Origin: Holothuria scabra
Taxonomy: Eukaryota > Echinodermata > Holothuroidea > Aspidochirotida > Holothuriidae
Direction of reading: 5' to 3'
Assembly: GCA_037179385.1 (NCBI GenBank)
Contig: CM074179.1
Span: forward strand, 31,439,903 to 31,503,902
DNA: 64,000 bases
Shown piece after piece: positions 34,701 to 41,999 of this stretch. How positions within the stretch are numbered: the first letter of the stretch is position 1; every line of letters starts with the position of its first letter. The notes below the pieces were generated by a model that saw only the letters and a list, made by a program, of their open reading frames with translations, had not been told where the DNA came from and searched no databases. The position numbers were made by a program, and so were the translations under genes.

Positions 34701-35749
34701 GCAATGTTCGTACAGTTTAACAATTACAGAGAGGAACATTTGTATAGCTGTTCACAATCGGACAAGTGCATGATACTAATAAAGGTTACATAATGTGGTT
34801 ATTCACGAGTCTTAATCTGGCATCAGGCTACCCATTTGGATTAAAATCTTAAACAAATGTAAGTTATGGTTTTAAAGTTATGAAAGGTTGCTGTATTCAT
34901 GATGAAACGTTCCTTCTTACTTTTTGTTACATTCTCTTTCTCTGCCTGATTACCTCTTATCGCCTCAGGGAGGAAATGAAGCTCACTACACCCACACTTG
35001 ATATAGTCCCATTTCACGTCTGATTAATCGATTGGCAGTAACAGATATATTAAAAGACACAAGAAGTTACGTAATATTTGAGGTTAGCTGACAGGTCAAT
35101 CAAGCATGTGTTAATTGCTTTTCACGCAGTGTGAATACAATGAAAGCTTAGCTTATTTTAGGGCACAGATCATGTGACAAACTCAGATATCAGCTACACC
35201 CCGCACCGCCTTTGATGTACTGGGGTGTCTATGTTGCTTTCTCAAGAAGAAACGTCACGGCATGTGTAAATTCTGCACCTCCTATTAAAGGGTAATCAGA
35301 GTTTGACAGAGAATATGCACTTTTTTCATTTTCCCTTTGGAACTGATTGTTTACCAGAATATAGAAACATTGAAAAGGTTGTTCAGGTGAGAAGAAACGT
35401 TACTTCCGTGGTAATTACTGCTGAAAAAAAATTTCGTGAGTTTTTGTCGGGTAAAAAAATTCCACTTGGATACAAGACAAGACAGCCTCCACTGCACTTA
35501 CCAATCATGTGTTGTTAGACCAGGATGACAGGTCCTTTATTTGCTAGTATTAAGTCAATGTTAAATGTTTATGCTTTGATGTGAGGAAATTTTTTCTCTT
35601 TCATGATCAATAGATGCGGTGATCAAGTAATTGAAGTCAACGGACATTCGCTTCGCAATGCTACTCACTCCGCAGCAGTGTCAGTGCTGAAACAGGTCAA
35701 CCAAACGGCCGAGTTGGTCATCATCAGTTGGCCGGGTACAGTGGTATGA
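4529..35749 (+). CDS. LNX: Ligand of Numb-protein X (LNX1/2-type) gene, C-terminal four PDZ domains, 10 exons
   Basis: Joined exons: 4529-4638, 12511-12594, 16819-17012, 19164-19194, 19744-19860, 20958-21125, 25267-25386, 30911-31101, 32893-33051 and 35614-35749. They give 1310 coding bases in one open frame, 435 residues plus a stop, with every junction phase compatible. Four PDZ domains follow each other: PDZ1 about residues 11-96, PDZ2 108-190, PDZ3 228-315, PDZ4 345-430. Carboxylate-binding loops are LGMA, LGIK, LGIS and LGFS. Diagnostic LNX signatures are GGNETPL in PDZ1, DEPG-F in PDZ2, a WLTWLALP linker before PDZ4, and a C-terminal WPG-x-V-V end. Known LNX proteins are about 700 residues: RING E3 ligase, Numb-binding NPxY-type motif, four PDZs. 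Here the RING part is missing because it lies upstream of the window. The family ubiquitinates Numb isoforms and other PDZ-ligand proteins in the cytoplasm and at membranes. LNX identity is strong; LNX1 versus LNX2 cannot be assigned and may predate the vertebrate split. Confidence 0.93.
8200..8600. repeat. Dispersed repeat H, copy 1
   Basis: Shared blocks tctcttcaaagtac, aaggtaaaccaag, attgtcacatg-type and agccaatcatgaaac recur in the same order at 10240-10850 and at the right edge of the window (63830-64000). I see no coding content; the class is unknown. Confidence 0.6.
10240..10850. repeat. Dispersed repeat H, copy 2, interrupted by an insertion
   Basis: It carries the same blocks as 8200-8600 (tttctcttcaaagcatc, aaggtaaaccaagcag, ttgtcacatgg, agccaatcatgaaacagg). 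The family sequence breaks at 10487 and resumes at 10808 (tattttagttgggg), with a separate element between. Confidence 0.6.
10488..10807. mobile_element. 320-bp element with CAGGG...CCCTG ends, inserted in repeat H
   Basis: It starts cagggcttcgacc and ends cggaaaccctg. The internal motif ccagaaacacaaaaagggg, a slippery G-rich block and aagaaaccaagatatt recur in truncated form at 13957-14242 and 15975-16145. The CAGGG/CCCTG ends suggest a non-autonomous hAT-like element, but I see no clean 8-bp target duplication. Confidence 0.6.
12511..12594 (+). CDS. LNX: LNX exon: middle of PDZ1
   Basis: This exon has 28 whole codons between atcatcag and gtaaga, phase 0 at both ends. It encodes the PDZ1 strands and helix 1: [20 protein letters not shown] then KPGDLIVQ. 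The order 'V..I...GA...D.RL.PGD.I' is the standard PDZ core and continues directly from the GGNETPL exon 7.9 kb upstream into VNNTDV of the next exon. Confidence 0.92.
12937..13258. mobile_element. TA-flanked MITE family G, copy 1
   Basis: Terminal inverted repeat of aaggcc...ctcaccccaaac against gtttggggtgagag...ggccctt, flanked by TA on both sides (also readable as TTAA). The interior has an inserted near-repeat (gtaaagaaaaactc and gaataaagaaaaactc). Three further copies lie at 27978, 31190 and 41699. Confidence 0.78.
13365..13480 (-). mobile_element. SINE fragment, copy 3 (reverse)
   Basis: Matches the SINE body in reverse (ggcttgtttttccaactcc, attgcttat, gcacaatagcagtaggttc, aaagtcttcagtatgacc). 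The tRNA-like head is missing or diverged. Confidence 0.65.
13957..14242. repeat. Truncated relative of the 10488 element
   Basis: Shares ggccagaaacacaaaaaaa, ccccaagtccaaattg, aagtaagaaaccaagatat and ggattttacccaccttctt with the 10488 element in the same order. The ends are degraded. Confidence 0.6.
15975..16145. repeat. Second truncated relative of the 10488 element
   Basis: Only the 3' half is recognisable: aagatcctgac, a T-run, ggggattttaacc, a G-run and cttacaccccctccc-like sequence. A short local duplication (tcttcctaag twice) precedes it. Confidence 0.45.
16819..17012 (+). CDS. LNX: LNX exon: end of PDZ1, inter-PDZ linker, start of PDZ2
   Basis: The acceptor is tatgacag and the donor gtatga; 64 codons plus two bases. 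It starts with VNNTDV, the PDZ1 strand and turn before helix 2, and runs through helix 2 (LNAREALL) and the last strand IRLTVFRE. A short linker follows, then the first PDZ2 strand IQVTLTKV and its binding loop [15 protein letters not shown]2 also lacks the usual GG after this loop, which agrees with AAKR here. The split final codon (ag+g) makes Arg with the next exon. Confidence 0.92.
17013..19163 (+). other. LNX intron (2.15 kb)
   Basis: GT..AG intron before the 31-nt exon. AT-rich; I see no repeat family or gene in it that I can name. Confidence 0.85.
19164..19194 (+). CDS. LNX: LNX 31-nt exon inside PDZ2
   Basis: This very small exon has a strong T-rich acceptor (ttttttcag) and a consensus gtaagt donor. 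One base completes Arg from the previous exon, followed by ten codons [10 protein letters not shown]. This is the PDZ2 strand pair around the DEPG-F signature of LNX. Because 31 is not a multiple of three, skipping it would shift the frame and destroy PDZ2-4. Confidence 0.9.
19195..19743 (+). other. LNX intron (0.55 kb) filled largely by a SINE
   Basis: Short GT..AG intron. About 228 of its 549 bases are SINE copy 4. Confidence 0.85.
19398..19625 (+). mobile_element. tRNA-derived SINE, copy 4
   Basis: Head fragment with ggtccggagttcaaatacc (B-box-like), then ccaaagactttaaaaatgg, ctactgccattgtgctta, aagcaatgga and taaaactccatctaacta as in the copy at 236. It lies in the sense orientation relative to LNX, 119 bp before the next exon. 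Confidence 0.73.
19744..19860 (+). CDS. LNX: LNX exon: core of PDZ2
   Basis: The exon has 39 whole codons, phase 0 at both ends, with acceptor ctcctcag and donor gtacag. It encodes helix 1 and the central strands ([19 protein letters not shown]) and helix 2 ([10 protein letters not shown]). The RVLEINGH string and the following AAQI helix match the LNX PDZ2 arrangement. The donor is weaker than the other donors in this gene because +4 to +6 read cag. Confidence 0.92.
19861..20957 (+). other. LNX intron (1.1 kb)
   Basis: GT..AG intron with a weak donor (gtacag). Contains a short C/T-rich run of ccctaac-like units near 20100-20165. No gene or named repeat seen. Confidence 0.8.
20958..21125 (+). 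CDS. LNX: LNX exon: last strand of PDZ2, linker, first strand of PDZ3
   Basis: The exon has 56 codons between an acceptor ending ttaaaag and donor gtaaag. I set the start at 20958 because phase 0 is required; the next AG, two bases on, would break the frame. It gives [14 protein letters not shown], closing PDZ2, and aligns without gaps to the vertebrate LNX end of PDZ2 as I recall it. A Pro/Ser/Leu-rich linker of about 35 residues follows, then MEKTVSIRK, the first PDZ3 strand. Confidence 0.88.
21556..22437. mobile_element. 882-bp terminal-inverted-repeat element with TTAA borders
   Basis: Left end agtgggcgtgacacggtca, right end tgaccgtgtcatgcccact: an inverted repeat of 19 bp with one mismatch. 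Both sides are flanked by TTAA (21552-21555 and 22438-22441), the target duplication typical of piggyBac-type elements; a TA duplication is also possible. It has no transposase ORF, so it is non-autonomous. Confidence 0.78.
22681..24395 (+). repeat. Repeat element with (GT)n and ~145-bp tandem array
   Basis: It opens with a small hairpin (ttccttgcc ataggca ggcaaggaa), then (GT)14, then about nine units beginning gtaaacacgatatctcaag at 22779, 22924, 23079, 23224, 23368, 23514, 23670, 23815 and 23960. Spacing is 144-146 bp except 155-156 after units 2 and 6, where an extra block (taaattccttagaaattgc) occurs. It ends near ggcaaggaatcactaagcc. A related copy in reverse orientation is at 26086-27330. 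Confidence 0.85.
22727..22754. repeat. (GT)14 microsatellite
   Basis: Fourteen GT units followed by gcgcgc. It is part of the repeat element, because the reverse copy has (CA)n at the matching place (about 27272-27288). Confidence 0.95.
25267..25386 (+). CDS. LNX: LNX exon: first half of PDZ3
   Basis: The exon has 40 whole codons between tttaacag and gtaagt. It encodes the carboxylate loop LGIS, then [18 protein letters not shown] and GRDGQLH. The string GGRG...G..PIFV.S is typical of LNX PDZ3. It lies between two inverted copies of one repeat family (22.7-24.4 kb and 26.1-27.3 kb), described in the findings. Confidence 0.92.
26086..27330 (-). repeat. Reverse copy of the 145-bp/(GT)n repeat element
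   Basis: It begins aacaagagcccaatgggc and ggttccttgctgg and ends gctaccgcaaggaacc, matching the ends of the 22681 element in reverse. Internal units (gacctctgatgacccc, aaatgacttttgac, ccaccaaaaacaatag) are the reverse complement of the array unit. About three diverged units remain near 26880, 26978 and 27127, and the (CA)n matches the (GT)n. Confidence 0.8.
27487..27625. repeat. Dispersed 'tcatggaaa' repeat E, fragment
   Basis: Blocks aaaactgaaatttgaat, tcctggaaatat and gtcatggaaagtcatgg recur at 42463-42754; related blocks at 34323-34642 and 38985-39266. A terminal aaaccctg is kept here. Confidence 0.55.
27978..28270. mobile_element. TA-flanked MITE family G, copy 2
   Basis: aaggtccaaacctctcacc at the left and gtttggggtgggag...cacctt at the right, with TA on the right and TG (probably a mutated TA) on the left. 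The interior matches copies 3 and 4 (ttctcaattgg, ctgagattgt, ggatgatgatga-like). Confidence 0.78.
29065..30467 (+). repeat. 52-bp satellite array, 27 copies, in an LNX intron
   Basis: The unit is 52 bp: acatcaatggaaaacctata, ttaaattacttatatactag, gtcaaaaaatta. 1403 bp divided by 52 gives 27 copies, nearly all identical. Main variants are ttaaaatac for ttaaattac, tataaaatta, and ggaatacc. Unit 12 (about 29637) is the only strongly diverged one. It shows no spacer/repeat structure. Confidence 0.97.
30596..30752 (+). mobile_element. SINE fragment, copy 5
   Basis: The body only: caagccagtgagtcacaaat, ggaaaaaaggtagtggctgg, attggttgggaactggaccg, taaaactccatctc. The tRNA-like head is absent. It lies 158 bp before the PDZ3 second-half exon. 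Confidence 0.68.
30911..31101 (+). CDS. LNX: LNX exon: second half of PDZ3 and Trp-rich linker
   Basis: Acceptor is ctcatttcag and donor gtatgt; 63 codons plus two bases. [18 protein letters not shown] and helix 2 ([10 protein letters not shown]) complete PDZ3, followed by the last strand SLSFRIIEA. An acidic stretch (DENESE) leads into [11 protein letters not shown]. Vertebrate LNX has a very similar W-x-x-W-L-x-L-P motif at exactly this point between PDZ3 and PDZ4, and it is the best single marker of family identity in the window. Confidence 0.93.
31190..31471. mobile_element. TA-flanked MITE family G, copy 3
   Basis: Left end aagggcttgtgctctcacc, right end ggggtgagaggaccaagcctt, TA on both sides. 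Interior ctacagtacaatttttgtag and tctcaattg-like blocks match the other copies. Confidence 0.75.
32095..32600. mobile_element. Element with two 21-bp repeat blocks and a central hairpin
   Basis: Block 1 (about 32110-32280) has eight units of 21 bp modelled on gtacatgaacgtatgcaatca. Block 2 (about 32365-32570) repeats the same acatgaacgtgta core at similar spacing. Between them lies a hairpin, gtgagcc at 32293 pairing with ggctcac at 32328-32334. The right end repeats gtgagccttttggtgtgcc. I read this as a non-autonomous mobile element of unknown class. Confidence 0.55.
32893..33051 (+). CDS. LNX: LNX exon: first half of PDZ4
   Basis: The acceptor tatttgcag follows a long T/A run; the donor is gtaagt. 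One base completes Pro, then 52 codons and two bases. KKLSLDKG starts PDZ4, LGFSIVGG is its binding loop and second strand, and [20 protein letters not shown] the following strands and helix 1. The QP(I/F)FVKT string agrees with LNX PDZ4. Confidence 0.93.
33052..35613 (+). other. LNX intron (2.6 kb)
   Basis: GT..AG intron inside PDZ4. Contains a 320-bp element (34323-34642); otherwise AT-rich with nothing recognisable. Confidence 0.85.
34323..34642. mobile_element. 320-bp hAT-like MITE with 7-bp target repeat
   Basis: Left end cagggatcctgca, right end gggcaggaaccct. The flanks actgaaa (34316-34322) and actgaaa (34643-34649) are direct repeats. The right end seems to have lost its last G. Related sequence at 38985-39266 ends gcaggaaccctg. 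Confidence 0.65.
35614..35749 (+). CDS. LNX: LNX terminal exon: end of PDZ4, C-terminus and stop
   Basis: The acceptor tcaatag is followed by one base completing Lys, then 44 codons and TGA at 35747-35749. [13 protein letters not shown], helix 2 ([10 protein letters not shown]) and the last strand TAELVIIS finish PDZ4. The protein ends WPGTVV. Vertebrate LNX ends CWPGSLV, so length and ending agree, which supports this as the true C-terminus. The last residues T-V-V fit a class I PDZ ligand (S/T-x-hydrophobic). Confidence 0.94.
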
Positions 35750-37200
35750 CAGCGACTGATTGTGTTACAGGTAGTCATGATGAATACAATTAACAGTGCC
35801 TTTCCATTCTCAGAGGAGGTCGGATTTTGGTTTGCAAATGACATGAAACCGTTCAACTGTTCCCTTGGTCATGTGATTCATTTGTGGTATTCATGTATTG
35901 ATGCAGATGAATGCTAGGAGCCCTTTCATCCAGCTGTAGTGTCTAATGAGATTGACTGAAGATCAGGCATTTACTCCTACTGCTATTAAGATCATATTTG
36001 CAAAGTATTTAGGCCAGATGTATCAGCCAGTGATTGAGGGTAGAGTTTAGGTTTAAAAATGCATTTTGATGTAGGGTAATACCCTTTGCCTTTGTTATTT
36101 GTTAGATGATGCATGCTTCAATGTTAGTTATTGTATGGGGAATATAAGATTGCAGTGCTTTGTTTGTGTGATATGGTGGGGGGGGGGGGTAGGTGGTAGG
36201 GGCAAGATAGGGGGGTGTAGTTGAGATTGCCAACAACCCAGTGTAGGATATGTTTATGCATTTAAAAATAACAATGCCGTCTTATGGGTATACTCTTTTG
36301 ACAAAATTACCAAATATTTTTGTGTGGGCATTAATATTATGACATATATTTACATAAAACTTCAATTTGCTTTACCATGACATTTATATGTTGCTTATTG
36401 ATTATTCATGGATGCTAATTAATGCAGAGAGAAGATAATTTATACGAAAGATGGAATATTTCAGTTGTTTGTAATCCAACCAAGCTATGCTGTAAAAACT
36501 TTACTGTATGGCATAAATTAACATCTCATTAGACCTTTCTTTAGACAACTTCAAACATTCTTTCTGATGTATTCCTTTTTTCTGATTTAATTTATTTCTC
36601 ATGAGAAGGAGTTTCAAACTGATATTAAGTAAGGCAGAGGATAAGTAAATAGGTGCTTTTCAGTTTTTTTGTTTTTTTCTGAGGAACTTTTTAGCAGTGT
36701 CTGGAACTTTTTCTTTTTCATTTTACTGTGTATGTCGAAAGATTGGGGGTTGGGGAGAAAAAAGATGTTAATGAATTCAACCAATTAACCAGACTTTATG
36801 AAAATTAAAGCACCAATTCGCTGTACAACATTGTACTGTATTCAATACATAAACAACATAGTATTGCATTTTATAAAGTGAACTTTTACCCTGAATTTGA
36901 ACCGATTCTAGCCAAGTAGAAAGAGGAATCCATTCAATAAAGACATTAAGAGCTGATTAAGGAGTTTAACCATTGAAATATGAAGTATATCATAGCAGAC
37001 CTAAAATGCCTAAATCCATAGGGGGTCTACCTCAGGGGCTTCACAATTGTGCCTGTTCCAAAAATGAATATCCATGATGCTAGAAGCGAATAGCAAGTTT
37101 TAGCTATCTCAAGCTGGCAACTAATAATCCAGAATCTATCAGAGAACTTCCTGCCCAGGTATCTTGAGATCAATAAAGTTAAAGGCTGTTTCCCCTTTCA
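35750..37200 (+). other. Probable LNX 3' UTR
   Basis: The stretch after the stop codon shows no coding signal. Candidate polyadenylation hexamers AATAAA are at 36936-36941 and 37172-37177. The true cleavage site is not determined by sequence alone. A poly-G tract at about 36178-36190 lies inside it. Confidence 0.45.
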
Positions 37201-38984
37201 AAGACTATTTGCTTAATAGAGCAACAAGGTTGGTTTAAATGTGGTTAACTGCTGCAATAACAGAGACAAGCTTCCCCCGAGAAAACTCCTTTCTCTTGGG
37301 TAACATTGGCTAAAATGACCTATTCAATCATAGCAGCATGCTTACAACCAGTAAAACCACTCCCCTAGAAAAATAGAAAATACTTCAGGTATTTTACAGC
37401 AGTTGCAGCAAAATATTGTAAGGGGATTATTGTATGAGTGCATTCATAAAAAGATGTAAGCAATTTCTCCAATTGTTTGTCTCAAAAAACCGAAATGTTC
37501 CAAGGCGTTTTCACAAATCCAAATTTAGGCTCATCTTGTAAATCAAACTCGATATCGAGTGGAAAGACATGCAGACAATCTTCCACTCTTTTACTCGTAT
37601 AAATGTGTATTTACTGGTTGCCATGGCAATTGTAAGGACTTGAAACCATATTTTTCATCTCACATTGTCTTTAAAACCTTCCGTGCACAGTGTAAATAGC
37701 TTGATATATGTACCAATGAAAAAAAACATGTAAATTAATGTATATGTCTTTTCAGTGTCCGTGTGTATTGTTTTTAGTGATTCATTCAGTTCCATTTTCT
37801 TGTAAAATTGTATAATTTTGAAAATGTTTTATATGATATTACAGTTTAGCTCGTAGATTATTGAAGATTGTTCAAAATATCTAAAATTAAAAAAATTATT
37901 GTTTATGAAGCAGTATTGGTTTCCATTTGAAAGTATCAGATGTTCTAAATATTTGTAAGGCAGACAGTCTTGCACATGAATATGCATTTGCTTTATGATT
38001 CCACACAATTCATAGCTTGGACTTCTTCTTTAGTACAAGATTTGTGTACCTTGAAGGTCGTTTGCTCTCATTCCTATATAGGGGAGTTCACTTAACCCCA
38101 GGCCCCATTTATAAGCAGTAATCCCCCCCCCCCCCCTTACTCAAGAGTTGAACATTTTCCTGTTCCTTAATTCTCTAATAAGTGTAGTTGTCATATAGGG
38201 TATGGCTGTGTTAAATGGGTACCAAGGATTTCATCACAACAGTCATAGTTATTAGAATGTCCAGATATTTTTATTCTGGGATTATTTTATCAGATTTTGG
38301 TTTCCATATATTTTCATTGATATAGACAGGATGGATGTACTTCTTAAAGTTCACTTACCAGTGACCGAAATAACAAACTCATCGACTCAACATGTCAATA
38401 ATACACAGTAGCAGAGTTTTGCTTTAGGAAATAATTTATTCTGGTAAGAGAGAATGTTTATGTTGTTATGTACTCACATAAATGTTTCCTAATGACAAGT
38501 GCCCCCTCTCCCCTTCCTTCAAATCGAATAGAAATATTTGCAACTGAATACAGTAGACTGTTCACTGTAATCACACTGGATTCTATTCATCTGCTTTAAA
38601 GCAACTTCTTTACATTTTTCACATAAGGTCCAAGAGTTGGAAGGAAAAATCCCCTCACCACAATATTTTGAGAAGGATCTTGTTAATGGCAAGATAAAAA
38701 TTCTACCTTTAACTTTTTGCAACAGGGGCCTCAACAAAAAGCTTAAAACCAACTCATCAGTTGATGAGCGGGATCAAGATTTCTCTGGCTGGAATGAAGT
38801 ATCTTCAATGTTACTGTCACATCACTGCCTAACTGCTGTACAAAAATTACCATCACACCAAGAGAACGTTGATTTTGTCACCCTTTCAACATGTAAATCT
38901 GGTCAAATGAGAATGACTATTTTATGACAGTGACTCCTTAGAGTTGTTCAAATAGATTTATATGCCATCTGATGTCCGCTGCAG

Positions 38985-39266
38985 CCTGGAGAAGTCATGA
39001 AATTTTATTTTCATTTTCCAGGCCTGGAAAAGTCATGGAATATTTTAAAAACAACAGAAGTCATTGAACAGTTATGAAATTTATTCCATATCAGTCTTTG
39101 AATTTTCAACAAATAAATAAACTCATTTATTTGTTACAATTGTCACAACATGAGACTTTTATCAAATCTTCGATATAATTTGGTCATAAAGTAGTCGTGG
39201 TACGGTCATGAAGTAATTATGAAGCAGTCATGAAATTTTGTGTTTCTGAAGTTGCAGGAACCCTGA
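38985..39266. repeat. Dispersed 'tcatggaat' repeat E
   Basis: Repeated gaaaagtcatggaat and gtcatgaaatttt blocks, ending in gttgcaggaaccctg. Probably a hAT-like non-autonomous family related to the 34323 element; the left end is eroded. Confidence 0.55.
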
Positions 39267-39576
39267 TAGGAATTTCGAGCATAATTAAAGTCTACAAGCG
39301 TCAACTTGTAGGCAACAGCCTACACATTAAGGGAAGCTCAAGAATTACTTTCCAAACTGGTGTGGAATTGTAAATCGAGCTTGCCATCTTGAAAGTTTTA
39401 CACATCAATGGCGAGTTGTCAAGTGGTTTTGTTGAGGTGTGTTCTAACAGGTATGAGGTATTCCTGTACCTGACTTAAAAGCTTGTGGAATGTATTGGAA
39501 ATAGTAGTAATTGTATACTATAGCTGTGCAACCTGATGTGCACACTGCTTATTCTCAGTTGTGACGTTATCTACAG

Positions 39577-39642
39577 GTTTCTTTGAAACACAAATCCTTC
39601 ATCCGACTGGTTTCTTTGAAACACAAATCCTTCATCCCACTG
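39577..39642. repeat. 33-bp direct tandem duplication
   Basis: ggtttctttgaaacacaaat and the following 13 bases occur twice in a row with one or two differences (ccgact / cccact). Confidence 0.9.
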
Positions 39643-41698
39643 TCATACAGCAACCCAAGTAGAGATTTTGTAGTATCAATTATTCGCTAGGATTTGCAGG
39701 GTATGTTAACATGTAATTTGATGTGTAACTTTTGTAATCATTTAATTACTGTTTTTTAACAAATTTGATTCATTCCTGTGGTATGGAATCAGTGAATTAC
39801 ATTAAAGAGATTAAATCTCGTACCAGGGTTACAGTGTCTAAAATATGCAACATTCAATTAATCCGATGAAATATGTTCCTAGCCATTCTTCTGTGGTTGC
39901 GTTAAGTTGTCTTTGTTAACTAAAATGACTATTACAAGCTTCTGTCAGTAGAATAGACCTTATGCATGTGATGTCACAGTGGAAAAAGGTAAGCCCTCCT
40001 TCAGACAAATGTAGACAGCTGATTGGTCAACCAGTTGAATACGTGCTACACGTGCAGAGCGAAATCTAATGCATGCAGCCACATGTACCATTGTTTTGCC
40101 CTCAAAGATAATGTCAGTGTGTCATAAATGCACAAGGTCTATAGATTTGATACGTAAAGACCAAGGCAGTGGCTATAGTTTGTATTTGTGTTATAAATCC
40201 ACTGAATTAACATAGCAAGTTTTTATTTCCCTAAGCCCAGGTCACACCATGGAATAAGGTCGGGTAAAGTGTCACGACTACAATTGATTTTAGTGTTTGG
40301 TTGTGTCACAAGCAGTCTTGAACTGTTCAATTGTAGTAGATGTTGTTGGGATGCTAGAATGTCTATAGTTTATGCAAATTTTCTATGATGGATCAATCTC
40401 ATCTCAAGTCTTATTGGGTCACAGGTATCTGTGACAGTGTGACTCCAGCCAGGGGCAGCCTGACCCTGACCCATGGCAGTGTGACCTGTGCTCAAAATGT
40501 ACATGTTTGATATAAAGTAAACTTTTAGGTTGGATATTAACTTACAATAAGGTAACAAATCCAATTTAAGTTAATCATTTGTGCTTCCATGGAAGAAGAG
40601 AGAATCTGGTTTTTTAGTGTAAACTTTGTTTAAATAGATTTAATAAGTGGATGACTTGGAGGTATTACTACATGACTGAAGGAAACCAAATATGAATTAT
40701 CCTGTAGAGACTGCTAATTCTAAACAGTGTCAATGTATATTCCTTTTTGTATGTGTTCATACCAGGGGATTCTAGGGATAGATACCCCTTTGGCCCAATT
40801 GTGAAGAGAAAAAAAAATGGCACAAATTGGCAAAAAGATCTGTAAATTATATAATGCTTAAGGCGCACATATTGTACCAATTTGCATTTGAAGACCTACG
40901 ATAAACCAGTTTATTCCCAAAGGATGTGGACAACCATGAGACCCTTTGAAGGCTTTCCAATTGATGTCACTCTCCCAAACCTCTCTCATAAGAAAATTCC
41001 TGGCTCCTGGGTATGCAGCTGTGGTCACATGTTTCTAGAGAACAAAAATAATTTTGAGTTTGTTTTCAGGTGATACATTTGTGCATGGGAAGTGATCCAG
41101 GGGGACATGTCCCTCTCCCCCAATATTTGAGAAATTATCCATTGACTTTGATTTTTCCCATTTAATGAAAATGATGCATTGCCCCCAACTTTGAGAAATC
41201 ATCAACTGTGATTTTCCACACAGCATTCCTTTTTGAAAATGTGGCATCCCCCGCCCCCACTCTAATTGTGGGTAGAACCTGTTGCCCTTGCATTTGTATG
41301 ACAGTTGCTTTATATTCAGTGCTTGTTTAACTAAAAAAACTAAAAAACTAAAAAAGAATTTAGTTTTTAGTCACATCAGTATTAGATTTAAGAATGAGGT
41401 ACAATCTTTGAATAATCTTAGAGAAGACATTTCCAGGCAATATGAAATATTGGATCAAACTGTTACGAGTGCCTTAATATCTTTTTGGTGTTTTTAATTA
41501 ATAAGTTTTCTGTTTTGAATGCCCTAAGTAAACTAGTATCATCTTTGTGTCATAAAAGACCAGAGTCTTAAAGCCTTTTCATCGAAGATTTTTTTGTAAG
41601 TCTCAAGATTTCTCAAGTTTTTGACTGCTGTGAATGTACACATGTACTGATATGCTTCATTTCATGAAGGAGGCTGCAGGGGCAGTACACTAGCTTTA

Positions 41699-41997
41699 AA
41701 GGCATGGTCTCCTCACCCCAAAGTACAATTTTTGTAGTAGTCCACAGGAATTCTCAATTGGCACAGCTCTTTGATTGACAGCAAGTTCAAAAATATGAAG
41801 TGGAGATGCTCAGATTGCAAAGCTTGTAATGTGTTGGGAGTGTTTCAATTACACATTGAGTTCTTGTGTTACTCATCCTGAAAAAATAAACTGACATTGT
41901 CAGTCTGGATGATGATGCATTTTAGACAGTTGTGGGAGGGGCTTATGTAAGTAGATTAGGAGGATTGAAACTGTTTGGGGTGAGAGGATTAGGCCTT
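41699..41997. mobile_element. TA-flanked MITE family G, copy 4
   Basis: Left end aaggcatggtctcctcacc, right end gtttggggtgagag...ggcctt, TA on both sides. 299 bp, with the interior as in copies 2 and 3 (agtccacagg, ttctcaattggcacagctc, gtgggaggggctta). Confidence 0.8.
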
Positions 41998-41999
41998 TA

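Larger units (their letters stand above)
37200..41690. other. Intergenic stretch downstream of LNX
   Basis: No coding signal. Includes a C-homopolymer (about 38126-38137), a repeat E copy (38985-39266), a 33-bp tandem duplication (39577-39642) and otherwise anonymous AT-rich sequence. Confidence 0.6.
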
